From: Emydura subglobosa
Taxonomy: Eukaryota; Chordata; Testudines; Chelidae
Direction of reading: 5' to 3'
Assembly: GCA_007922225.1 (NCBI GenBank)
Contig: ML680088.1
Span: 15,445,967-15,509,966, forward strand
DNA: 64,000 bases
This document shows positions 40,356 to 50,517 of the stretch, one piece after another; the stretch's first letter is position 1, and each line of letters begins with the position of its first letter. The notes under the pieces were generated by a model that was given only the letters and a program-made list of their open reading frames with translations, did not search any database and was not told where the DNA came from. Both the position numbers and the translations under genes were made by a program.

Positions 40356-40507
40356 GGGCTGGTCTACACTGGGAACTTACGTCAGCATAGCTATGTTTCT
40401 CAGGGCTGTGAAAAATCCACTCCCTGAGAGAGGTAGCTCTACCGACGTAACCACCTATGTAGACAGCGCTAGGTCAACGCCGTAGCATTTCAAATGTAGA
40501 CAAGCCC
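40356..40507. mobile_element. 152-bp Harbinger-like MITE
   Basis: The ends are GGGCTGGTCTACACTGGG on the left and GGGCTTGTCTACATTTG on the other strand at the right. The interior has cttacgtcagcatagctatg and ctaccgacgtaaccacctat, which also pair. The termini resemble those of the larger Harbinger element at 46102-49691, so that element's transposase family could have mobilised it (inference). Confidence 0.65.
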
Positions 40508-40756
40508 GCAGACAGACATAACTGCATTGGAGACACCTGGATGACTTAGAAAGGTTTCCTTCACAACAATAAGGGCTATAAATTTCCTTTGTCGTTGTAG
40601 TAAGAGGCTAGATCCTGCAGAATCTGACTGCGATGCAGATCAGGGGTTGGGCGCTAAACCCCAAAGCCTGGACACTGCTTTGCGTCTCTGTGGGCCTGCG
40701 CTGATATTTAAAGAATTCTTAAATATGCCCGGTAGAGGAATAGTGTGTGGTATGTT

Positions 40757-40853
40757 TCTACCTGTGTGTGTGTATACATGTTATGTGTGTGGGCATATGT
40801 CTGTGTATGTACACATATATGCATGTGTGTGTGTATATACAAGTGTGGGCGGG
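40757..40853. repeat. TG-rich microsatellite
   Basis: An interrupted run of tg and tatg dinucleotides, including tgtgtgtgtata and gcatgtgtgtgtgtatat. It gives rise to a spurious cysteine/valine/tyrosine-rich frame. Confidence 0.8.
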
Positions 40854-41027
40854 TGTACACATCTTATATTTAGTCACTTGCATTTCATTTAATATCTGCA
40901 TGATGCTGTATATAATATGGGGTTTCACATTCCTAGGATATGCCGTTAAACGGACCAAGCCCTAGTGTCCCTTTTCCCCACTAATGCCCCCCACACGGTA
41001 TGTGCACAGTGCTCCTGCAGGACTCAC

Positions 41028-41363
41028 CGGCTTGGTTGGTGGTGATGTTCACTGACACATGCTGCGGGGGGAAGGGGCTTTTGCCAGAGACGCCGTTGAC
41101 AGCCTGGATCTCGAATGTGTAGGGCGTGTGGGCCAAAAGGCTGCTGATGAAGACCCGGGTCTCTGTAAGGCCTAGCTGCCTGGGTACAAACTCCACGTTG
41201 TCATCGCAGCGGGAGCAGCTGCGGCGGTCAGATCGGCACTTCTTACAGATGATGTCGTAGGTCACGTCATCGCGCCCGCCTGTCTCTCGGGGCGGGTGCC
41301 ACTCTAGAATAATGGACGTCTCATTGACAATGGAGATAACATTGCGCGGGCCTGATGGGACAC
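41028..41363 (-). CDS. EPHB1: EPHB1 exon 5: first fibronectin type III domain
   Basis: This 336-bp exon encodes essentially all of the first extracellular fibronectin III domain. The translation opens VPSGPRNVISIVNETSIILE and closes HVSVNITTNQA. Typical FN3 landmarks are visible: PSGPRNV at the start, ILEWHPP in the B strand, and HTPYTFEIQAVNGVS near the F and G strands. A cysteine cluster, CKKCRSDRRSCSRC, is a hallmark of EphB first FN3 domains. Two N-glycosylation sequons are present (NET and NIT). The acceptor is caacag and the donor gtgagt. One base of a split codon is carried to exon 6. I see no stop or shift. Confidence 0.96.
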
Positions 41364-41979
41364 CTGTTGAAAAGCAAGTCAAGAAATGAGACAATATTCA
41401 GCTTTGCTGTGTGCTGAGTGGCCAGGATTGGGGAACAGGATAAGATCATAGGGATTGATTCAAAGTTCTCTGGAGTCAATGGGACTCTTTTCCACTGCCT
41501 TCAGCAGGTTTTGATTTAGGTCCATAATAAGGAAAACATAGCCTGCACCCTGAAAAGCTAAGCAAAGGAGAGTCACAGTCCTTTTCTAAAGGCCAGAAAA
41601 GTGCCTCTAGATAAGTGTAAAGCTTTCTTGGTACCAATTTCCTGGCCATTCACTTCCGGGCTTTACCAACGCTGTTCAGATCTCAGTCCCAACCTCATGG
41701 CCACTCAACTCCTCCGGAAGCAGAGAAATTCAATCACCATGTTTCATTCAGTCTCACGCTTTCACAGATTACTGCATGAGTGGTGCCCAAGCTGCCTGGG
41801 TTGGTACTAATCTCTTTAAAACGAGAGGGAGATCCAGCTTTTATCATTGTGTAGGCTTATATCATCTTGAAGGTGCCCACTCTATTCCTCCACTGGAAAT
41901 CCAGCAGGAATCACCTTCCAATAGACAAAGAAAATGTAGGACACGCAGTAAATTGTAAAATAGTTCCCTATCCGGTTAG

Positions 41980-42215
41980 AGGAAGAAGAGCTCCATGGTT
42001 AGGATGCTAGCCTAGGGATTGGGGAACTGGGTTCAAATCCCTGCTCTGCAGTATACCTGCAGTGACCTCGGACAAGTCACTTAGTCTTCTGTGCATTAGC
42101 TCCCCATCCATAAAATGGAGGTAGAGTACTACTGTACCTCGCAGGGATATTGTGTGACTAAATACTCTAGCAAATGTGAGGTAGTCAGCTACTACAGTAA
42201 TGAGGGCCATGCAAG
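41980..42215 (+). repeat. CORE/MIR-like SINE
   Basis: A tRNA-like head with a B-box ggttcaaatccctgctctg, then tgacctcggacaagtcactt, then ccatccataaaatggaggta and a degraded tail. This is one of the most complete copies. Confidence 0.75.
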
Positions 42216-42289
42216 TATGATAATCATAGTCAGAAAAATGTGGCATAGATGGAACTGCTGTAAAGTGGATCCATAATGGGCGATGAAAT

Positions 42290-43215
42290 GAGTCAGAAAT
42301 GGCAAGTGGTTATTTATGGGTCAGAATGTTAAGTTGAGAAGATATGTATTTCATGGGGTCCTGCGAGGGTCTCTTCTGCATCCAGTACTATTCAGTATTT
42401 TATTAGCACCTTGGATGTTGGAATGGAGAGTATATTGATGAGATCTGCAGACAACGCCGAGCTGGGAGTATCGCAAATGCTTTAGAGGAGAGAAATTAAA
42501 CACAGCATTGTCATCTGCTGGAGGAATCAATAATGTGAGATTCAATAAGAACAAATACTGTGAGATTCATGTAGGACAGGGTAATCAAATGCACAAATAT
42601 ATAATTGGGGACTGCTGACCAGGCAGCTGTGCCATGGAGAAAAATCGGGGGGTTAGCGTGAATGATAAATGGAATGAGTCAAACAATGTGAGGCTGCTGC
42701 GAGAAAGCAAACAGAACAGTGGGATACATTAAACAAGAAAGGTAATTATTCTGCTCTACTCAGCGCAAGGAAAGTGCCAACTGGTCTGCTGCATTCAGAT
42801 TTGAGCATGGCACTTTATAAAAGACAGAGACACAATAGAAAGAGTTCAGAGGTGAACACTAAATATGATAAAAGGGTTGACCTACAGCAAAATGTTGAGG
42901 GAGCTGAGTACTCTCAGTCTTGAGGAAAGAAGTCTGAGGGGAGACATGCTCTATGTCAACACGTATGCTGAGGAATGTTATTACCAGGAGATGGTCCAAT
43001 TACTCTCATTAGTCATCAAGGACAGAACAAGTGGGGATGGCATAGGCTGCTGCAGGTTAAATATTAGGGGGAACAATATACGTACAAGAAGCATTCAGTG
43101 ATCAAATGAGCTGCCAAAGGAGGCAGTGGGTTTAATTTCATTGGACGGTTCACAAACAAACCAATGGTGGAGAGGGCTAGATGCAGACAGAGTTTCCAAC
43201 CCAAATGATTCCCTA
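42290..43215 (+). repeat. Old CR1-like LINE, ORF2 C-terminal part
   Basis: Plus-strand translation pieces are recognisable: GVLRGSLLHPV-like near 42355, and LREL..LSLEERSLRGDMLYV near 42895-42970 followed by a long decayed tail. Frames are broken many times, so this copy is older than the one at 7271. Confidence 0.65.
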
Positions 43216-43394
43216 TTTATTCAGTCCTGAATACCCTGCATTGCCCCACAAATGGACCTAGCTATGATCTGAAACCAGAGGAATAACTCTGGCCCCTTTA
43301 GCCTAGAATAGATTTACTTAGGGAATCAGGAATCGGAGCAGGATCTCGTCAACACCATCACACACGTGTTTTCTGAGCAGTGAGGGAAGTCAAA

Positions 43395-43560
43395 TGGCAC
43401 CAAAAGATGCAGACAGGTGCCTCATAAGATTTATATGGATTAGGCACCTAACTACCAGTGATGTCAATGGGAGGTAAGTGCCTAATCTGCTGATGTTTTT
43501 CAAAATCTCCATCTATCTGCCTCTTCAGGTGCCTAAATACCATTAAAAACCTGGCCCTCT
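43395..43560. repeat. Palindromic GGCACCTAA-type repeat
   Basis: Left words gatgcagacaggtgcctcat and attaggcacctaactacc; right words ggaggtaagtgcctaatctg and cttcaggtgcctaaatacc. This is the longest and best preserved copy of this family in the window. Confidence 0.55.
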
Positions 43561-44504
43561 GTGCCTCACTTCCCTGTCTGTACAAATGCGGATGATGGGG
43601 GTGTCACGGGGATAAATGCATTAATGACTGTGAGGGCTCAGATACTGCAGCAACGGGACCAGAGAAACACCTTGAGCAGATGGATCGGGCAAGGAAGTAA
43701 TTTCTACAAGTACAATCAAAAAACCAGCTGTCAAGGCTATTGAGTTCCTTTTGGGCAATGCTTCTGTGGAGCCCTCCGGCCGGCCTTGTGTAAACAGGGA
43801 GTGTTAACCAGAGCTGGGCTTCCAGGAACGTCGCTGTGAAGAGAGTAAATCTGAATCATTTAACGGAAACGGTCGCCACTCACAACCGACCTCTCCTCAA
43901 GCCCTTGAGGAGGTTTCAACTGTTCTCCCCACTCCTGACTCCCCACTTCTCTGTTCATTCCCTCTTCTCACCCTTAATCACGTTGAGACAGGAACTTGGG
44001 GAGCCTCCCTGACCTGTTGCAAAGGTTACTGCAGATGGAAGCATTTTGTTAAAATGGCTAGAAAAATGCTGTCCTTAAAAAAATCCACGTTGTTTAATTT
44101 TCCCTTCAGCAGAGATGCATTTGCCAGGAATTGCCTGGCACTGAGGCTTTCCTGTGTGCTCAGTGGAAAGGGCTTTCATGAATTCTTGAGCTGCAGCACA
44201 GGAGGGTTGTGCTAACGTGATACAGCACTTATATCACGTTACAATTTAGCTGTAGTTAGCTAATGTGACTCTTGGAGATGACATAACAGGGGGAAAAGGG
44301 GGAGAAGAGGGAATGATTCACAGGAAGGAAGCTGGAAAGTGGTGTTATCTTGAATAATCAAGGTAAGAATCGGTCGGACACTGTGATAAGTAGTTAGTTA
44401 CTCACAAAAGCTAGTATCTTTATCAGGAATCTTAATGAATTAGCTCTGCCCATATATGAAACGGATAATATCCTTTTGTACTATCCTTTAAATGAATTTA
44501 GAGG

Positions 44505-44592
44505 CTTCAGTCCAGCAAAGCACTTATCTTTGAGCAGGCCGATTCACTACTTAGGCACGTGCTCCAAGGCTTTGCTGGATTGGGGTCTATGA
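44505..44592. repeat. Palindromic 'cagcaaagcactta' repeat
   Basis: The left edge tccagcaaagcacttatct and the right edge ccaaggctttgctggattgg are inverted copies. Related to the repeat at 25318. Confidence 0.55.
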
Positions 44593-45004
44593 ACAGTGCA
44601 GGACTGACAGCTTCTGAGACTTAAAGCTTCATCCACAGCCTTTCACTGATTTCAAGGGGATGTGACTCAGGTGCTTAGGTTCTTTATTTATGGACAGAAC
44701 AGGTCTGGCACAGACAATGGCAGTGCCTGCTTCCTCATGTGCTCTACCAACGTGTCACAAGAATAGCTAAGCATCTGCGTGTTCGCTCCTTGTCCAGCTA
44801 GCTGACATCGCCAGTGAAGGTGCCAATTAAAAAGAAATAAAGGGACTCAGTTAATTACTTTGAAGCAGCATTACTTTGTGTTGTTATTTATAATAGCCTC
44901 TTAAAGGCTTGAAAATAAACATTTCGTTCTCAAATACATTCCAAAAAACATGGCCGTTAGCAAACCTCTGACTTTTTTCCACCCATGGGCCTGATCCAGT
45001 CTTT

Positions 45005-45140
45005 CAGTTGCAAGCTTTTCAAGGCAGGGATTGTGTTCTTTCTGTGTTTGTATAGCGCCCTGCACAATCAAGCTACCTAGCTCTCAATGTAGCCTTTGGA
45101 CACTATCATAATGTCAATATTTACTATTGATAATAATGCC
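45005..45140 (+). repeat. CORE/MIR-like SINE tail
   Basis: Tail pattern caaggcagggattgtgttct, gtatagcgccctgcacaa and an end of ttgataataatgc. It lies directly before the CR1 fragment. Confidence 0.55.
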
Positions 45141-46101
45141 GATCCTCCTCCCACAAAAGACAATGGGGCAAATTGATAAATTAAAGAGTAATAAGTCACC
45201 AGGACCAGATAGCATTCACCCTAGAGTTCTGAAGGAACTCCAATATGAAGTTGCAGAACTTCTATCTGTGATATGTAACCTATCATTTAAATCAGCCTCT
45301 GTACCAGAAGATTGGAGGATAGCTAATGTAACACTGATTATTTCCTGGCAATCCTGGCAAATACAGGCCGGTAAAGATAATTTCAATATCAGGCAAATTG
45401 GTTGAAACTATAGTAAAGAACAGAAATATTAGACACATTCATGAACATGATACGTTGGGGAAGAATCAACATGGCTTTTTTGTTAAGGGAAATCATGGCT
45501 CACCAATCTATTAGAATTCTTTGAGCGTGTCAACAAGCATGTAGACAACGGTAATCCAGTGGATACAGTATACTTGGACTTTCAGAAAGCTTAGACAAGG
45601 TCCCTCACCAAAGGTTCTTAAGCACAGTAAGCAGTCCTGAGATAAGAGAGAAGGTTCTCTCATAGATCAGTGACTGGTTCAAAGACAGGAAATGAAGGTT
45701 AGAAATAAATTTTCAGTTTTCACAGTGGAGAAAGGTAAATAGTGGGATCCTCCAAGGATCTGTATACCAGTGCTGTTCAACATATTAATAAATGATCTGG
45801 AAAAAGGGGTAAACAGTGAGGTGGCAAAGTTTGCAAACAATACAAAATTACTCAAGATAATTAAGTCCAAAGCTGCCTGAAAAGAGTTACAAAGGAATCT
45901 CACAAAACTGGGTGACTGGACAAAAAAATGGCAGGTGAAATTCAATGCTGATAAATGCAAAGTAACGCACATTGGAGAACATAGTCCCAACTATATATGC
46001 AATATGATGGGGTCTAAATTAGCTGTTACTACTCAAGAAAGAGATCTTGGAATCATTGGGAATAGTTCTTGGAAAACATATAAAAAGCCAACAGAATATT
46101 A
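45141..46101 (+). repeat. CR1 LINE, 5' portion of the interrupted copy
   Basis: Encodes the reverse-transcriptase part of a CR1 ORF2: KSNKSPGPDSIHPRVLKEL, then LPVPEDWR-like ASVPEDWRIANVTLI. A frame break follows, then further decayed RT sequence down to 'ccaacagaatatta'. The ORF continues after the Harbinger insertion at 49692, so the two pieces were once one element. All frames are broken. Confidence 0.85.
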
Positions 46102-46497
46102 GACCTTGTCTACGCTACACAGTTTTGTTGATAAAAGTCAGCTTTTGTCTACAAAGCAGTGGAGGTGTACACACTGAAACGCTCCTCCTGCCAACGTCAC
46201 TCCCCCTGCTACGCCAGCAAAATAAAACCTTCTCAAGAAGCGACATGGAGCTTTTTGCAACATAGTTAGAGTGACGCAGCATCAGTGTAGACACCGAGCT
46301 TGGTTGTGTCACCCTAATTGGCCTCCAGGAAGTGTCTCACAATGCCCATCATGACCACTCTGGTCAGCAGTTTGAACTCCGCTGTCCTGAAAGTGCACAC
46401 GTATATGTCCTCCCCCACTTAAAGGCCTGGGAATGTTTGAAATTCCTCTTCCTATTTGCCTGGTGTGCACAGTTCACACAGCATCTTCCCACCTGAC

Positions 46498-48240
46498 CAT
46501 GGTGGCTTTCCTCACCAGACACTCTCCCATGTGGGGCGCACTGGAGCTCTTGGATCTGATATGGGGCGAGGAGGCTGTCCAGTCACCGCTTCGCATCAGC
46601 GGTAGGGATTTCAATACCTACGGGTTGATTGTAGTGACATGAACGAGAGGGGGCAGGAGTCACGCTAAACTCCAGGAGCTGAGGCAGGCGTACTGGAAGG
46701 CAGGGAGGCCAACCAACACTCTGGTGTGGCACTGAAGACATGCCGCTTCTATGAGGAGCTGCAGGCCATCCTCAGCAGCGACCTCACCTCCACCGCCAAG
46801 AACCCCATGGATACTTCGAGGGGATGGGAGGCAGTGGCCAGTGGACACAGCCCAGATATGGAAGTTGTGGACGAGGAAGTGGAGCTGGAGGACAACATGG
46901 AGCACACGGCAGGCTCGTGCGGTGGCGCGGGGAGCCAGGACCTCTTTTCCACTCCGGGGGAAAGCCAGTCCCAGCATTCCGGCTCTGGTGCACAGGATGC
47001 AGGAGAGGGGAGCTCTGGTAAGTGCTCATTTTCTTTGATACTGCATGGTGAGAGGAGATTGAGCTCTCGTGTGCTTTGTTATATGGTGCAGGAGGGATAA
47101 GGGACAGAAATTAGGAACAGAGCCTGTCCATCTACAGAGCAGGGCCACAGCAGAAAAGTTTGTTAATGGTGGGGATGTCCTGGGAATCCTCCATAGAGAT
47201 CTGTAGGAAACTTTCCTGTAGGTATTCTGCAATCCTCTGCTGAAGGTTGCTTGGGAGAGCTGCCTTGCTTCCCCCCCGCCTGCATTGTAGGAAACTGTCA
47301 CGCCACCCGGCATTTATTTCTTCAGGTCCCAAAGCGGCACATAGATGAGCAGCATACGGAGCCGGTCTGAAGCCACACGCATGTAGGAGTTGCACCCTTG
47401 CATCCTGGGTTACCCTTAGGAGTGAGATATCGGGTTTGATTGCCCTAGCTTGTGGAAAAAGGGAACCAATATTTAGAATAGGCTTCCTAGCCGCTTATAG
47501 TCACATCCTTTGCAAACAACCCTTTGTCCCTTCTTCCCTGTTCCCTCTTCTCTCCCCCTTCTCCCCCCGTGCAAACTGACCATATTTGGGACTCATGTTG
47601 ACCTCTGTGCTGGCCAAGGGACAGTGAGATATAGGTGTGTGAAACTTTTGTGATTCACAGCTGTGAGCACACTCACAATACTGTCTGTGTTCGCTGTTTT
47701 ATTTTGCCTTCCGCAGATGTGCCCTTGAAGACCCACTCATCCACACTGGCGGAGTGCCTCCAACAGACAAGGCACACACCCAGGAGGAATAAGGAGGATA
47801 TGTTTTGCGAAGTGCTGCAGTCAACAGATACAGCACATAGCGAAAAAAGAGCGTGGAGGGAGACAACCAAGAAGAGACTCAGGCTGGATAGCCAGGAAAG
47901 GTCACAGGGGCAGGAGCAGATGATAAAGCTCCTGGAGGGCCAGACAGAGATGTTGAAGTCCCTCATTAACCTTCAGTCTGAGCACATCCATTCCAGAATG
48001 CCACTCCAGACACTCCAGAACTCCGATCCATACTCTCCCCATACATCTCCCACCACATTCCTCGTGTGTTCCCGGTCCTTCACAGTACCACAGTGCACAA
48101 CTCGCCTGGGGACTGGTTTCCCAAGGAAAGCTGGAGTTACACCCAGTTGTGAAAGCCTGAACAGCAAGACTTTTCTTTCTCATGTCCCCTCTTTGACCAA
48201 AAGTTTGTGTTTGATCCTGTTATTAAACTTGAATCTTTGA
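46498..48240 (+). pseudogene. Harbinger Myb/SANT-like protein, decayed, two exons
   Basis: Exon 1 spans about 46498-47017. It shows ELLDLIWGEEAVQ, a helix-turn-helix style start, KLQELRQAYWKA, the conserved TCRFYEELQAIL, and then an acidic stretch (MEVVDEEVELEDNMEH). A gtaagt donor follows at 47018. The acceptor is ttccgcag, and exon 2 starts at 47717 with DVPLKTHSSTLAECLQQTRH, then RRNKEDMFCEVLQS and a C-terminal coiled region with QMIKLLEGQTEMLKSLINLQ. The frame shifts at least once between 46640 and 46726. In this family the Myb-like protein brings the transposase to the nucleus and the element ends (known for Harbinger). Confidence 0.7.
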
Positions 48241-48426
48241 AATTTAAAGTCTTTATTTGTGAAATACATAAAGACATACATACATCACTCAGTGTTAACA
48301 TTGAAACACTGTGGCTCTAGGTAGGAATAATTGCTTCTTGCAATTAACACTCAGGAAACAGGCACTACAGGAGTAATTCCAGGCGGCAAGTAAACGTTGC
48401 CTGGCCCAATGCATCACAAAGACACA

Positions 48427-49374
48427 TTACCAGGATTCATTGTCAAAATGCTCCTTCAAAGCCTCCCTGATTCGAATAGCCTCCTGCTGTGCCCCTCTTA
48501 TTGTCCTTGTATCTCGCTGCTCAAAATCAGCAGCCAGCCGACCAGCCTCAGCGATCCACCCCTGGGGAAACTTTTCCTCCTTTGATTCGCAAATATTATG
48601 GAGAGTGCAGCAGGCTGCAATGACCATGGGAATGTTTTCCTTCTTGAGAACTAACCAGCACCTTTTTAATCAGCCAAAAGCACATTTAACAGTCATTCAG
48701 CACCTGCTGAGCCTGTTGTTGAAGTGCTCCTTGCTGATGTCCAGGTCCCCGGTGTAAAGCTTCATGAGCCATAACAGCAAGGGGTAGGCAGAGTCTCCCA
48801 GGATCATTATGGGCATTTCCACATCTCCGATTCGAATCTTCTGGTCTTGAAAGAAAGCCCCAGTGTGCAGCTTGCTATACAGTCCAGCGTTCTGAAAGAC
48901 GCGTGTGTCATGCACCTTCCCTGACCACCCTGTACTGATGTCCGTGAAACAGCTCCGGTGATCCACCAGTGCCTGCAAGACCATGGAGAAGTAGCCCTTT
49001 CGGTTGATGGACTCTGTCACAAGACGGTTGGGGGCCAAAACTGGGATATGTGTTCCATCAATCGCCCTGTCGCAGTTAGGGAATCCCATTGCCCCAGAGC
49101 CATCAATTATTTCCTGCACATTACTGAGAGTCACAGTCCTTCGTGGCAGGAGATGATTAATAGCCCTGCACACTTGCATCATCAGAACCCCCATGGTGGA
49201 CTTTCCAACTCCAAAGTGATTTGCGACTGACCGGTAGCAGTCCAGAGTTGCCAGCTTCCACTCAGTGATCGCCTCTCGCTTCTGCAGGACCGGCCGTGTT
49301 GCATTCATAACGCTCATCATCAGACTGGTCAGCAGCTTGGGATCCATGCTGTCAGGCAAAGATGGTGGGCACAA
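48427..49374 (-). pseudogene. Harbinger (HARBI1-like) DDE transposase, decayed
   Basis: One frame of 316 codons shows the DDE transposase layout. It begins with an N-terminal helix-turn-helix (SYRSVANHFGVGKSTMGVL-type, about residues 50-70). The first catalytic aspartate is in RAIDGTHIPVLAP, then RKGYFSMVLQALVDHRSCF, then GWSGKVHDTRVFQNAGL, and the second aspartate is in ILGDSAYPLLLW. The third position, normally glutamate in TVECAFG, is lysine here (TVKCAFG, codon at 48685-48687). TGA stops lie at 48697-48699 and 48670-48672. The end reads LHNICESKEEKF and later AIRIREALKEHFDNE. It is certainly inactive. Confidence 0.85.
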
Positions 49375-49691
49375 AGTTTACAGGGGCTGTTGAAAAGCGG
49401 CACAAAACAAAGTTGGAAGCCCATGGAATGATGGGACGGAAAGAACTACAGCACAGGATGGTGAGCACATCCCCATAATGCACCACAATCTATTTCCAGA
49501 GCTCCCAGTGGCAGACGGTGACAGACAGTGATGAGTTGCACAGTGGGATAGCTACCCACGATGCAATGCTCTCTCTATCGATGCAAGACAAAAGGAGCCG
49601 TGTGTGGACATGTTCAATCAATGTTATTAAAGTGACATATGACCGCTGACATAACTCAAGTTGACTTAACTCTGTGGTGTAGACATAGCCC

Positions 49692-50428
49692 AACAAACCA
49701 TTAGGAAAGGGATAACTCATAAGACATAAAACATCATAATGCCAGCATATAAACCATGATATGCCCACATCTTCACTACTGTGTATAGTTCTGGTCGCCC
49801 CATCTTAAAAAAGATATATTAGAATTGGAAAAAATAAAGAGAAAGGTAACAAAATTAATTAAAGGTATAGAACAACGTCCATATGAGAAGAGATTAAAAA
49901 CATTGGAACTATTCAGCTTAGAAAAGAGACAACTAAAGGGTGATATGATAGAGCGCTATAAAATCATGAATAGTGTGAAGAAAGTGAATAGAGAAGTGTT
50001 ATTTACCCCTTCACATAACACAAGAACCAGGGATCACCCAATGAAATTAATAGGGAGTGGGTTTAAAACAAATAGGAAATATTTCTTCACACAATGCACA
50101 GTCAACCTGTGGAACTCATTCCCAGGGGATGTTGTGAAGGCCAAAACTATAACCAGGTTCAAAAAAGAACCGAATACATTCATGAAGGACCCGTCCATCA
50201 ATGGCTATTAGCCAAGATGGCGAGTGACACAACCCCATGCTCTGGGTGTCCCTTAGCCTCTGACTGCCCGAAGCTGCGACTGGATGACAGATGATGGATC
50301 ACACAATAATTGTCCTGTTCTGTTCATTCCCTTTGAGGTGTGCGGCATTGGCCACTGTCAGAAGACCGGATACTGGGCTAGATGGACCATTGGTCTGACT
50401 GAGTGTGGCCATTCTTAGAGCTCTTGTT
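49692..50428 (+). repeat. CR1 LINE, 3' portion of the interrupted copy
   Basis: Continues the CR1 from 46101. It includes [20 protein letters not shown], then [20 protein letters not shown], and ends with the CR1 3' UTR words ggctattagccaagatggcg and gggctagatggaccattggt. This 128-codon stretch is still open, but the element as a whole is dead. Confidence 0.9.
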
Positions 50429-50486
50429 GAGTCATACAGGTGCCAGATCAGACCCAGGTTCCACAACTTAAAGAGAGCATACCAAA

Positions 50487-50512
<26 letters not shown>
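50487..50512. repeat. Poly-T tract of 26 bases
   Basis: An uninterrupted homopolymer. It could be the reversed tail of a processed insertion, but I see no matching element beside it. Confidence 0.9.

Positions 50513-50517
<5 letters not shown>

Larger units (their letters stand above)
28606..41027 (-). other. EPHB1: EPHB1 intron 5
   Basis: A 12.4 kb intron. It holds a CR1 3' end (28800-29170), a SINE-like copy (30360), a possible DNA element with matching ends (30609-31364), two short elements with terminal inverted repeats (39942-40084, 40356-40507) and a TG-rich microsatellite (40757-40853). The long stretch from about 31400 to 39900 has no gene or transposon I can identify apart from one palindromic repeat near 36455. 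The AT-rich part 37400-37660 may be conserved noncoding DNA. Confidence 0.85.
46102..49691. mobile_element. Harbinger DNA transposon, inactivated, inserted in CR1
   Basis: A 3,590-bp element between the two halves of a CR1. The left end is GACCTTGTCTACGCTACACA. The right end, on the other strand, is GGGCTATGTCTACACCACAG. The inverted repeat is therefore imperfect. It carries the two genes expected of an autonomous Harbinger: a Myb/SANT-like DNA-binding protein on the plus strand and a DDE transposase on the minus strand, arranged tail to tail. Both are broken. A 3-bp TWA target duplication, normal for the superfamily, is not clearly preserved. Confidence 0.85.

Noticed and set aside
40747..40965. 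A cysteine- and tyrosine-rich short protein
   Set aside because: It is a translation of the TG-rich microsatellite.
49825..50211. A 128-codon plus-strand protein as a host gene
   Set aside because: It is the C-terminal part of a CR1 reverse-transcriptase ORF, continuous in content with the fragment before the Harbinger insertion.
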